Below are positions 37,127 to 45,970 of a stretch of 64,000 nt of DNA, in pieces. The DNA lies in NCBI GenBank assembly GCA_031963005.1, contig JASSUL010000007.1, positions 91,811 to 155,810 on the forward strand. The letters are read 5' to 3'. The notes under the pieces were generated by a model, which had not been told where the DNA came from, did no database searches, and saw only the letters and a program-made list of their open reading frames with translations. A program made the translations under genes and the position numbers. Position 1 is the stretch's first letter. Each line of letters begins with the position of its first letter. The DNA comes from JASSUD01 sp031963005 (GTDB taxonomy: Bacteria; Pseudomonadota; Gammaproteobacteria; Burkholderiales; Burkholderiaceae).

Positions 37127-38263
37127 ATGGAAGTTTCACTGCTTCCCCTTCCTCCTATTTTTCCTAAAAATCCATTTTTTGATTCTTCGCAAACCGCTCT
37201 TGATTCATCTGTAGATGACCATTCTGTTAAAGGTGAGAAAAAGCCATTTTTTAAAGCAAACGCACAGTTAAATACAGCGAATGCAGAACTTACAAAAATG
37301 ATAAATAAATATACTTCGCGGAATGCATTATCATGCGTCCGAAGGCTGTGGCAATATTTTTTGCTCTCTGCACACGAAAGAAATCAGTTGGCATTGTGCT
37401 ATTCAAAAACAAGCTGGTTTGTAAATGCTAGTTTAGAATATGCCAAAATTTTGGAAGATCTTTATGAGAAAAATGCAAAAACTGAGAGTGATTTAGAATA
37501 TATCAATAAAAAACAAAAAAAGATTTACTCTTTATTAGATAGTAATTATAAGGAAGAAAATAAATCTTCTATAAAAAAAGAGGTATCTGAAAAAAATCCG
37601 GATTTTATAAAAAAAACAGATGAAAATATAGATACCAATTATCGTGGGCTACTTCAAAGGATGGATTTTTTTTCCACAGAAGAATTATCAAATTTCGAAA
37701 AAAAATCTGATCAATCATTAACCAAAGAGTTCTTCACATCCAATAAAACAGAACAGTTTATCGGATGCATTGCAAGCCTTGCAGGGGTAGTGGGATTTTT
37801 CATGCATTTCCCAGTCATTGCATTGGTTATTACTGTTTCTGGACTTTTCCTGCCTGTACTCAGATTTATAAAGCTGGTTCTAGAGACGAGATATAGCGTT
37901 AAAAGTACGGATGCATATGTGCTTGATCAAAAAGTGATTAAGCCTGTTATTGAAGGTTTAAATCTGGTACTACAGGAAATTTTTCCAAAACTCGCAACTA
38001 CAGAGGTAGAGAAGAATAAGCCGCAGGAAAATCAAGATACTGAAAAATTTCAAAAATGCGTTAATGAGATAAAAGAGGAGATAAAAGAGCAAATAATTTT
38101 ATCTGAAGAAAATGTAATTCAAAATGTGAGAAACTCGCTTCATGAATTTGAAGCAGAAACCAAAGAAGAAATGAAAGAGGAGATTGAAGAAAAAATTATA
38201 GAAAAAATGAAGGGAGAAATTAAAAAGCAAGTAAAAAATGAAAATAAAAAGAATATTTTTTAA
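37127..38263 (+). CDS. Coiled-coil protein with a membrane hairpin (family B), effector-like
   Basis: A 378-residue protein of unknown function from an AT-rich gene. An N-terminal polar part is followed by charged helices (about 45-185) and two hydrophobic segments separated by a short turn (about 207-222, FIGCIASLAGVVGFFM, and about 225-245, VIALVITVSGLFLPVLRFI). The protein ends in a highly charged Glu/Lys coiled-coil (about 310-378). The order polar N-terminus, helices, hairpin, coiled-coil is shared with the genes at 29695 and 31363. Membrane insertion is plausible but not shown. Confidence 0.62.
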   Translation: MEVSLLPLPPIFPKNPFFDSSQTALDSSVDDHSVKGEKKPFFKANAQLNTANAELTKMINKYTSRNALSCVRRLWQYFLLSAHERNQLALCYSKTSWFVNASLEYAKILEDLYEKNAKTESDLEYINKKQKKIYSLLDSNYKEENKSSIKKEVSEKNPDFIKKTDENIDTNYRGLLQRMDFFSTEELSNFEKKSDQSLTKEFFTSNKTEQFIGCIASLAGVVGFFMHFPVIALVITVSGLFLPVLRFIKLVLETRYSVKSTDAYVLDQKVIKPVIEGLNLVLQEIFPKLATTEVEKNKPQENQDTEKFQKCVNEIKEEIKEQIILSEENVIQNVRNSLHEFEAETKEEMKEEIEEKIIEKMKGEIKKQVKNENKKNIF

Positions 38264-38647
38264 AAAAATATCAGCGATCTTATGCATTTTAAGGCGAAGC
38301 ATGCCATTAAAAGTGGATACATAATGACGCAATTTAGGTATATAAAATAATAATATTAAGCGTCTATATATCCACATGCCAGTTACATCATGATCCTCAC
38401 GGCATTAAATACCATTATTTTTATATATTTTGCATTGAAGATGCGTATCGAAAAAGCCCACTATAAATGCATCAAAAAAACGATGATGTCATTTTTTCAA
38501 TGACATCATGAGGTTTGTACAGATTACCTTTTCGCAGCTCAAGCGGGCATTTTACGACGCTTTTTTAAAGGCACACTTGAAGCCATTTTGGCTTTTAGAA
38601 GCCCATTCCTTTCAGTCCGCTATCGCTGTTGGATATATTGTATTTTT
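38264..38647. other. Intergenic region between convergent genes
   Basis: Contains one terminator-like hairpin (listed separately) and otherwise no supported gene. A 15-codon minus-strand frame near 38550-38595 (MASSVPLKKRRKMPA) is too short and has no ribosome binding site. Confidence 0.4.
38483..38509. terminator. Hairpin between the 37127 gene and clpB
   Basis: Perfect 11-bp stem (ATGATGTCATT / AATGACATCAT) with a TTTTC loop between two convergent genes. There is no extended U-tract. Confidence 0.5.
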
Positions 38648-41236
38648 CTACTTCTTAAACACCCATTCTCCCTGCCGATAATCGATATGTATCGTTTCTT
38701 TTGCGCTGAATTGCCCTGAAAGGATGGCGTTGGCTAACGGGTTTTCGATTTCTTGCTGAATCGCGCGTTTTAGAGGACGAGCGCCGAATAGAGGGTCATA
38801 ACCGACTTGGCTAATATGCTCTAGCGCAGCGGGGGAGCACTCTAATCCAATGTCCATATGCGCTAAACGGGCTTTGAGTCGGTCGATTTGTAAGGCTGCA
38901 ATCGAGGCGATATGCGTTGCATTAAGGCTATGGAAAACGACAACTTCATCGATACGGTTTAAGAATTCAGGTTTGAAGTATTGTTTGAGATCTTCCCATA
39001 CCGCTTCTTGTATCGCCTTTTGGGTTTCTCCTGCCATCGCTTGAATGCGTTGTGACGCCAAGTTGGAGGTCATAACGATAACCGCGTTTTTAAAATCGAC
39101 GGTGCGGCCTTGTCCATCGGTCATGCGGCCATCATCTAGGACTTGCAACAATACGTTGAACACATCGGGATGGGCTTTTTCAATTTCGTCTAGCAAAATA
39201 ACGCTGTAAGGCTTACGACGCACCGCTTCGGTAAGATAACCACCCTCTTCATATCCCACATATCCTGGCGGAGCGCCGATGAGGCGAGCGACGCTATGCT
39301 TTTCCATAAATTCGCTCATATCGATACGAATGAGATGGTTTTCACTATCGAATAGAAAGGTGGCTAACGTCTTGCAGAGTTCAGTTTTTCCTACGCCTGT
39401 GGGTCCTAAGAAGAGAAAAGAACCATAGGGACGATTAGGATCGGCTAAACCGGCTCGAGAACGGCGGATAGCATTAGAGATAGCTCCAATCGCTTCGTCT
39501 TGCCCAATGACCCGTTCGTGCAAGGTCGTTTCCATATGGATCAGTTTCTCACGTTCGCCTTGCATCATCCTGGCCACAGGAATGCCCGTGGCTCTTGCGA
39601 CGATTTCGGCAATCTCCTCAGCGCCGACTTGGGTTCGCAACAGTCGAGGATGGCTATGGTCCCGTGCCTGGGTTTCCTCTGCACGAGTCGCTTGGCTCAG
39701 CTTGGCTTCTAGTTCAGGCAATGTGCCATATTGCAACTCCGCGACTTTGTCCAATCGCCCTTCGCGCTGTAATGCAGTAATGCGTGCTCGCACTTGCTCA
39801 ATCTCTTCTTTGAGTAAAGCACTGCCTTGGATCGCTGATTTTTCAGCCATCCAGATTTCTTCTAAATTGGCATATTCTTTGCCTAAGCGGTCAATTTCTT
39901 CTTCAATCAGCGCTAAACGTTTTTGAGACGCTTCGTCTTTTTCTTTTTTGACGGCTTCGCGCTCAATTTTGAGTTGGATCAAGCGTCGATCCAGCTTATC
40001 CATACTCTCTGGCTTGGAATCAATTTCCATTTTGATTTTTGCGGCGGCTTCATCGATTAAATCGATGGCTTTGTCGGGCAAAAATCGATCGGTGATGTAG
40101 CGAGACGAGAGTTCTGCGGCAGCGACAATCGCCGGATCGGTAATCTCAACGCCGTGGTGTAATTCGTATTTTTCTTGTAAACCCCGCAAAATCGCGATGG
40201 TCGCTTCTACCGAAGGTTCATCGATCAATACCTTTTGAAAGCGACGCTCTAAGGCCGCATCTTTTTCAAGGTACTGGCGATACTCGTCGAGCGTCGTGGC
40301 TCCAATGCAGTGTAACTCTCCACGCGCCAGTGCAGGTTTGAGCATATTGCCGGCATCGATAGCGCCTTCTGCACGGCCTGCACCGACCATCGTGTGGAGT
40401 TCATCGATAAATAAAATAATTTGCCCTTCTGCCTTGCCTAACTCATTGAGCACCGCTTTGAGGCGCTCTTCAAATTCGCCACGGTATTTTGCGCCAGCCA
40501 GTAAGGCGGCCATATCTAGAGAGAGTACGTGTTTATTTTTTAGGCTTTCAGGGACTTCGCCTTGCACAATGCGCGCCGCCAAACCTTCAACAATCGCGGT
40601 TTTTCCTACGCCGGGCTCACCGATTAAGACGGGGTTGTTTTTCGTGCGGCGCTGCAGAATTTGGATGGTGCGGCGAATTTCATCGTCGCGACCAATGACG
40701 GGGTCTACTTTGCCCGCGGCGGCGCGTTCGGTAATGTCTACCGTATATTTTTTTAAGGCTTCGCGTTGATTTTCAGCATCGGCATTGTGCACAGTGTGTC
40801 CTCCACGTACAGCCTGGATCGCGGCTTCCAAGCCTTTTCGTGTCAGCCCATGTTGACGGGCTAGCGTACCGGCTTTTCCCGAGTCGTCTGCCAGTGCTAA
40901 CAAGAACATTTCACTGGCGATATAGCTATCTCCTGCCTGCTGGGCAGCCTTATCGGCTTGATTCAGGAGTGCGGCAAGCTCGCGGCTCACTTGCACATTC
41001 CCTCCATGCCCTTGTACGGTAGGCAAAGTTTTTAAGGCATCCGTTATAGCGGCTTGTAGTGACGGCGTATGCACCCCTGCGCGCGATAACAGCGCTTGGG
41101 CTGCGCTAGCAGGTACGCTGAGTAATGCGCTCAGGAGATGTAAGGGTTCGATATATTGGTGGTCTTGCCCTACTGCAAGGCTCTGTGCTGCAGCGAGCGC
41201 CTCTTGTAGAGGGGTGGTGAATTTATCCGTTCGCAT
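38648..41236 (-). CDS. clpB: ATP-dependent chaperone ClpB
   Basis: A heat-shock disaggregase of 862 residues that works with DnaK. It has an N-terminal Clp repeat domain (about 1-145), a first AAA+ module with Walker A GEPGVGKT near 205, the coiled-coil middle domain (about 410-530), and a second AAA+ module with GPTGVGKT near 607 and IRIDMSEFMEKHSVARLIGA. The ClpP-binding loop is absent, as in ClpB. The frame extends to a GTG at 41248, but MRTDKFTTPLQEAL at 41236 matches homologues. A heat-shock promoter is expected but not clear by eye. Confidence 0.97.
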   Translation of the reverse strand: MRTDKFTTPLQEALAAAQSLAVGQDHQYIEPLHLLSALLSVPASAAQALLSRAGVHTPSLQAAITDALKTLPTVQGHGGNVQVSRELAALLNQADKAAQQAGDSYIASEMFLLALADDSGKAGTLARQHGLTRKGLEAAIQAVRGGHTVHNADAENQREALKKYTVDITERAAAGKVDPVIGRDDEIRRTIQILQRRTKNNPVLIGEPGVGKTAIVEGLAARIVQGEVPESLKNKHVLSLDMAALLAGAKYRGEFEERLKAVLNELGKAEGQIILFIDELHTMVGAGRAEGAIDAGNMLKPALARGELHCIGATTLDEYRQYLEKDAALERRFQKVLIDEPSVEATIAILRGLQEKYELHHGVEITDPAIVAAAELSSRYITDRFLPDKAIDLIDEAAAKIKMEIDSKPESMDKLDRRLIQLKIEREAVKKEKDEASQKRLALIEEEIDRLGKEYANLEEIWMAEKSAIQGSALLKEEIEQVRARITALQREGRLDKVAELQYGTLPELEAKLSQATRAEETQARDHSHPRLLRTQVGAEEIAEIVARATGIPVARMMQGEREKLIHMETTLHERVIGQDEAIGAISNAIRRSRAGLADPNRPYGSFLFLGPTGVGKTELCKTLATFLFDSENHLIRIDMSEFMEKHSVARLIGAPPGYVGYEEGGYLTEAVRRKPYSVILLDEIEKAHPDVFNVLLQVLDDGRMTDGQGRTVDFKNAVIVMTSNLASQRIQAMAGETQKAIQEAVWEDLKQYFKPEFLNRIDEVVVFHSLNATHIASIAALQIDRLKARLAHMDIGLECSPAALEHISQVGYDPLFGARPLKRAIQQEIENPLANAILSGQFSAKETIHIDYRQGEWVFKK

Positions 41237-41369
41237 GGCCGATCTCACAAAAGAAAAGCCTGTATGCCACTAAACTTTTATCCCCTCAAGGGCGGAGTAA
41301 AAAGTGTTGGTGCAAAACAGTGCTGCTGAAATGACAGACTAGACAGATACATACATAGCGACGCCTAAG
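41237..41369. other. Upstream region of clpB
   Basis: Divergent intergenic DNA shared by clpB and the protease gene (gap 41237-41574). It holds the presumed clpB promoter. A CCTTGAGG segment near 41285 resembles a sigma-32 -35 box, but no matching -10 was found. Confidence 0.3.
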
Positions 41370-41431
41370 TTCGGATCACATAACTAGACTTCGCATTGCA
41401 GTTTCTGACTAGGATATTAGAAGCGTACTCT
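41370..41431 (+). promoter_or_regulatory. PIP-box promoter (TTCGG-N15-TTCGC-N31-TACTCT)
   Basis: TTCGG at 41370-41374, exactly 15 nt, TTCGC at 41390-41394, exactly 31 nt, TACTCT at 41426-41431. This meets the full consensus TTCGB-N15-TTCGB-N30-32-YANNNT of plant-inducible promoters controlled by HrpX, and the related hrpII box TTCG-N16-TTCG controlled by HrpB in Ralstonia. Orientation and distance fit the OTU-like protease gene, which would have a leader of about 135 nt. Confidence 0.65.
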
Positions 41432-41574
41432 GTGTTGTACAACATACTGACAGCTACCGATAATAGCAAAAATTCTATAATGCTCCATTCCAAAGCGACA
41501 ATCGGTGACTGCTAAACAAAATCCGTAGATAAAAATACTATGTCGAACCATACACTCAGGTAAGAGAGGAGTAT

Positions 41575-42834
41575 ATGACAACTAACAAAATTAGCGGCGG
41601 AACGACAAATCTTACTTTTATAGATCGTGCGAGCACTTTCTTTAAAAAACCGCTTCAAAAGAAAAGCTTGCATACATCCTCTACAGTCACGCCAGCCCCT
41701 CTAACACCTGTACCTCATCAAGGTATCCAAGCTTCACAGCAAAATATAAATACTTGTTTTCAAGCACCTGATACGGAAAAATTAAAAAAATTTTTGAGCG
41801 CTAAGCAATTGGAAACCGGTACCTTACGACCATATAAGAATAAAAAGGATTTCCTAGAAACGATTGAAATTGCCAACCAGCTAGCGCTGATGCAAGGGAT
41901 CTTTGAAAGCACACTGTCTATTCCAAAAGAACAAATAGAGCGACAACAAATTGCATTTGAAAACACACTGCCTATTCCAAAAGAACAAATAGAGCGACAA
42001 CAAATTGCATTTGAAAAAATCGTACCAGGCCTTTTTGCGCCAAGCAATGAGCGGAAACTAGGATTTGTAAAAGGCTTTATGGAAATTGTTGAGCATGAAG
42101 GGAAAGCCACTCCTTACCCTCTTGCAATCATGTCGAAAAAAACTCAAGAGGCTAATCAAAGGCTTGAAGCCATTTTTAAGGAAAACAAAGACTTTCATAT
42201 TATCGATAGTGCCACTTACGATAAATCTGGAAAGCCCCAATATATGCAAGGCAATAATTGTCTTATCTATGCAGTGAGCCAGCAGATTTTTCATGAGCAT
42301 GGCAGAGATGCGCATACAACAGATCTTAAAGAAGATCATGTCCCCAAACTAGTGCAAAGTTATACAGAAATCGTGCGCCAGATCTTTGATAATGCACACC
42401 CTGATCGCCCCAAAGGCGCTATGCTGGATGCACACGATTTAAATGAGATATTACTCATAATGGCTGATGTCTATCGCACTGTATTTAAAGCAGATTTACC
42501 TGAGCTAAATGTGAAATGCATCAGTCCACTGAGCTCTGAAGTGTTCTCTTCAAAAAGCGCCGAGGCAAACACCAATCAAGAGGCACGACACCTAGTAATA
42601 TGGCATCGGGGTGACCATTTCGTTGGTATTACCGCTGCTACTGAAGAACCCAAGATTCCAGATCATCCCCTGTTTAAACCGATTGAACCAGAGTCGCTGA
42701 TCGGCATAGAGGACGAACACGCTCAGACAACCCAGCCTAACGAGATACTACAAACAGCGGCACGGTTTGATCAGTCTGTGCCAGGTGCCAAGCCACGCAT
42801 GGCTGCGGTTAACGAAATAGAACGTGTTGCGTAA
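41575..42834 (+). CDS. OTU-like cysteine protease, candidate secreted effector
   Basis: A 419-residue protein. The segment QGNNCLIYAVSQQIF (225-239, Cys229) resembles the catalytic Cys box of OTU deubiquitinases (DGNCLFxA), and HLVIWHRGDHFVGI (339-352, His348) resembles their C-terminal His strand. The spacing of about 120 residues is compatible. The N-terminal 60 residues are Ser/Thr-rich, suiting a secretion signal. Residues 110-145 contain an 18-residue block repeated twice (IPKEQIERQQIAFE). AGAGGAG precedes the ATG and a PIP-box lies upstream. The gene overlaps the convergent ferritin-like gene by 26 bp. A role in removing host ubiquitin is inferred from the motifs only. Confidence 0.6.
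   Translation: MTTNKISGGTTNLTFIDRASTFFKKPLQKKSLHTSSTVTPAPLTPVPHQGIQASQQNINTCFQAPDTEKLKKFLSAKQLETGTLRPYKNKKDFLETIEIANQLALMQGIFESTLSIPKEQIERQQIAFENTLPIPKEQIERQQIAFEKIVPGLFAPSNERKLGFVKGFMEIVEHEGKATPYPLAIMSKKTQEANQRLEAIFKENKDFHIIDSATYDKSGKPQYMQGNNCLIYAVSQQIFHEHGRDAHTTDLKEDHVPKLVQSYTEIVRQIFDNAHPDRPKGAMLDAHDLNEILLIMADVYRTVFKADLPELNVKCISPLSSEVFSSKSAEANTNQEARHLVIWHRGDHFVGITAATEEPKIPDHPLFKPIEPESLIGIEDEHAQTTQPNEILQTAARFDQSVPGAKPRMAAVNEIERVA
41902..42009 (+). repeat. Two tandem 54-bp units inside the OTU-like gene
   Basis: 41902-41955 and 41956-42009 are nearly identical (two to three differences) and encode the 18-residue block FE.TL.IPKEQIERQQIA twice. The frame is kept, indicating a recent in-frame duplication. 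Confidence 0.9.
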
Positions 42835-43672
42835 ACTTTGCTAACGGATAATGAATCCCTTTATGAATGCGCGGAGGGAGCGCTAAAGGTTTAAGCAGCA
42901 TCTTGATACACATATCGGCTGATAAATTACGACGCACCAAGCCATTCACCCGTTTACTGACGTGCTTAAGACCTCCTACGGGAGGTTTTCTATTGCCTAC
43001 ATACCGGCTTTGGAAAGCGTGGCGTAGCGCAATTTCTGCATCGTCATTGCGTAGCTCAAGCACACGTCGCACTAATGCGCCCAGGATTGCAAAACGCCCT
43101 TTGCGTTCAATTTTTTGATTTTTATTAAAATAGTGTAAAAAGTATTTGTAATGCCGCACTTCATCATGGCGAATCAGATCAGTGAGTTGTTTCAAAACGG
43201 GTTCATTACATGCATCGCGAATCGCTCGGTAGAGTGTGGCCGTACCCGTTTCTACTACACAGCGTGCCACCATTTCCAAGGCACGTGTTTTTTCATATTC
43301 TTCAATCGAGCAGATTTTAGAATATTCGGCAAAGAAACGGTTGAACGAGGCTTCCCATTCAAAATCCGGCCACACACGTTCGATATAAGCGCGCAGCGAG
43401 TGTCCATGCTGCAACTCTTCTGGTTCCCAATGATTTTGGAGCCAGGTACAAATTTCTGTATCGCCTTTAAAAAACTCGACCAAATTCGACGTATAGAGAT
43501 CAGAACCGCTTTCAATAAAGGAGCAGGCGCATAACAGCAGCATCAGATCTTCATTGGCTGCTGCGCACTCTAGGTCTATATCATCAAAGTTCAATGATTC
43601 TACCCGCCAAGGCATCGTATCTTCTGCTGACGAATCGCTACAGGTTTGTACCATCTGGGTCTGTATGCTCAA
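42809..43672 (-). CDS. Ferritin-like di-iron protein
   Basis: A 287-residue helical protein with the ligand set of a carboxylate-bridged di-iron site: Glu54, the E-x2-H motif in EPEELQHGHSLRAY (about 86-89), a Glu in ARCVVETGTATLY (about 142), and a second E-x2-H in RHDEVRHYKYF (about 170-180). The fold resembles acyl-ACP desaturase and ferritin relatives, and the substrate is unknown. The start is a TTG at 43672 supported by AGGGAG 7 nt upstream; ATG 43654 is an alternative. It lies downstream of typA on the same strand and overlaps the end of the OTU-like gene. Confidence 0.78.
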   Translation of the reverse strand: MSIQTQMVQTCSDSSAEDTMPWRVESLNFDDIDLECAAANEDLMLLLCACSFIESGSDLYTSNLVEFFKGDTEICTWLQNHWEPEELQHGHSLRAYIERVWPDFEWEASFNRFFAEYSKICSIEEYEKTRALEMVARCVVETGTATLYRAIRDACNEPVLKQLTDLIRHDEVRHYKYFLHYFNKNQKIERKGRFAILGALVRRVLELRNDDAEIALRHAFQSRYVGNRKPPVGGLKHVSKRVNGLVRRNLSADMCIKMLLKPLALPPRIHKGIHYPLAKFTQHVLFR

Positions 43673-43710
43673 TATAGATCTCCCTTCTCTTTGAGAACCT
43701 GGTATCTACC

Positions 43711-45522
43711 TTACCGGTCTGCGCGACGCCGCTCATGTTCTTTCAGCCAACGTTTGCGCAGGCGAATGGATTGCGGCGTGACTTCTACTAATTCATCGTC
43801 TGAAATAAACTCCACTGCATATTCCAGCGTGAGCGCAATAGGGGTCACTAAATCGATATGTTCATCTTTACCAGACGCACGGACATTCGTCAGTTTCTTC
43901 TCGCGAATAGGGTTAACGACCAGATCATTATCGCGGCTATGAATTCCGATAATCATCCCTTCGTATAACATATCTCCCGGCTTGACGAACATGCGGCCAC
44001 GATCTTGTAACTTCCATAATGCATAGGCCACAGCGGGGCCGTCGTCTTGCGAAATAAGCACTCCATTACGGCGCTCATTCCCACTTCCTTCACGCATAGG
44101 CGCATAGTGTTCAAAAATATGACTCATCAGGCCAGAGCCGCGTGTGAGCGTTAAAAATTCGCTCGATAAGCCAATAAGGCCTCGCGCAGCGATGCGATAT
44201 TCTAAGCGCGTACGGCCTTGCCCATCTGGGACCATATCGAGTAACTCGCCCTTGCGGCGGCCTAACTCTTCCATCACGGCGCCTTGATGCGCATCTTCAA
44301 TATCGACGGTGAGCAATTCAAACGGCTCATGTTTTACACCATCGATCTCACGAATTACCACGCGGGGGCGGGAAACGGCTAATTCATAGCCTTCGCGACG
44401 CATATTTTCGACCAGAATGGTGAGGTGTAATTCGCCTCGACCAGAGACCTCGAAGATGGTTTCATCATCGGTATCTTTTACGCGCAAAGCCACATTATGA
44501 TTGAGTTCTTTTTGCAAGCGCTCGCGAATCTGGCGGCTAGTAATAAACTTCCCTTCCCGCCCTGCAAGCGGTGAAGTATTCACGCAAAAATTCATCGTGA
44601 GGGTAGGCTCATCTACACTGATTATGGGTAAAGGCTCTGGCGTAGCGGGATCACACAGTGTAACCCCAATACCGATCTCGTCCATACCGCTCACTAGCAC
44701 AATATCGCCTGCTTGCGCGGACTCTACCACCGTGCGCTCTAAACCCTTAAATTTCTGGATCTGATTCACTTTACGGCTCAGTACATCGCCATCTGGGCCT
44801 TGACACAACGCGACGACTTGTCCCGCCTTCAGCGTTCCTCGTGCTATGCGACCAATACCAATACGTCCTACATAACTAGAGTAATCCAGGGAAGTAATCT
44901 GCAGCTGTAAGGGACCCGTTACATCATCGGCACGCATCGGCACATGCTCTAACACGGCTTCAAAAAGCGGACGCAAATCGCCACTGCGCACACTCTCATC
45001 TAACCCAGCATACCCATTTAATCCTGAGGCATAAATGACAGGGAAATCCAACTGCTCTTCGCTGGCGCCTAGCTTATCGAATAAATCAAAAGTTTGATTG
45101 ACGACCCACTCTGCACGCGCGCCAGGGCGATCAACTTTATTGACCACGACAATTGGATGCAACCCTAAAGCCAAGGCTTTTTGCGTCACAAAGCGCGTTT
45201 GAGGCATCGGTCCTTCAACCGCATCCACGAGCAAAAGCACACCATCGACCATAGACAAAACACGCTCTACTTCACCACCAAAATCAGCATGCCCTGGGGT
45301 ATCCACGATATTGATGTGCGTACCTTCATATTCCACAGCACAATTTTTAGCGAGGATGGTAATACCCCGCTCTTTCTCCAAATCATTGGAGTCCATAATA
45401 CGCTCAGCGATATGCTGATGGGCTTGAAAGGCACCAGACTGTTTGAGCAATTGATCCACCAAAGTGGTTTTGCCATGGTCAACGTGGGCGATAATGGCAA
45501 TATTACGAAGCGCGCGGGTCAT
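43711..45522 (-). CDS. typA: Ribosome-associated GTPase TypA/BipA
   Basis: A translational GTPase of 603 residues related to EF-G and LepA, important for ribosome assembly and stress. The G-domain motifs are AHVDHGKTTLVDQLL (about 11-25), DTPGHADFGGEVERVL (about 75-90) and VVNKVDRPGAR (about 127-137). EF-G-like domains follow, and the BipA-specific C-terminal domain includes KDEHIDLVTPIALTLEYAVEFI. Length and motifs are complete. The gene is divergent from emrA. Confidence 0.96.
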   Translation of the reverse strand: MTRALRNIAIIAHVDHGKTTLVDQLLKQSGAFQAHQHIAERIMDSNDLEKERGITILAKNCAVEYEGTHINIVDTPGHADFGGEVERVLSMVDGVLLLVDAVEGPMPQTRFVTQKALALGLHPIVVVNKVDRPGARAEWVVNQTFDLFDKLGASEEQLDFPVIYASGLNGYAGLDESVRSGDLRPLFEAVLEHVPMRADDVTGPLQLQITSLDYSSYVGRIGIGRIARGTLKAGQVVALCQGPDGDVLSRKVNQIQKFKGLERTVVESAQAGDIVLVSGMDEIGIGVTLCDPATPEPLPIISVDEPTLTMNFCVNTSPLAGREGKFITSRQIRERLQKELNHNVALRVKDTDDETIFEVSGRGELHLTILVENMRREGYELAVSRPRVVIREIDGVKHEPFELLTVDIEDAHQGAVMEELGRRKGELLDMVPDGQGRTRLEYRIAARGLIGLSSEFLTLTRGSGLMSHIFEHYAPMREGSGNERRNGVLISQDDGPAVAYALWKLQDRGRMFVKPGDMLYEGMIIGIHSRDNDLVVNPIREKKLTNVRASGKDEHIDLVTPIALTLEYAVEFISDDELVEVTPQSIRLRKRWLKEHERRRADR

Positions 45523-45970
45523 GAAAGAAAAACAAAAAAAGAGAGAAAATAAAAAAGCAAGTTGCCCCTCTATGGAGCTCAGTGCGCATAGAAAAATACT
45601 GTGTGGGCACTAACTACTAACCATCCATGCCATTGAAGCGCCTTTATAAGATGGCGCACAAACACTTTGGGTACTTGCATTATTGGGCAAGGCAAAAAGA
45701 AAGGCCCGCGATTCTAACATGGAGATGAGGCATGCAACCGGACTGTGTTGTCTTTGGCGTATTCTTTTTTCAGAATCTGATAGAAAACGACAAAATTCCT
45801 CTTTTTGATACCCTAAAAATGGAAGGATATAAATGCGTGATTTTCTTACAATCAAACTACATATATAAAATAAGATACAAAGTAAAATACAAGTAAAATA
45901 CAAAACTGCACGTCCACTGAGTATTGAGTACACTCCGTATTCTGCGCCACCACCGCTTAGCACCACTTTT
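45523..45970. other. Divergent intergenic region typA/emrA
   Basis: About 450 bp with no supported gene. It contains a short A-rich direct repeat (aagtaaaatac repeated near 45878-45903). It probably holds promoters for typA and the emrA-like gene. Confidence 0.4.

Noticed and set aside
38550..38595. 15-codon minus-strand frame MASSVPLKKRRKMPA with an NLS-like basic run
   Set aside because: Too short, with no ribosome binding site; most likely chance.
41237..41340. Possible sigma-32 promoter for clpB
   Set aside because: A CTTGAG is present, but no CCCCATNT-like -10 box occurs at 13-17 nt.
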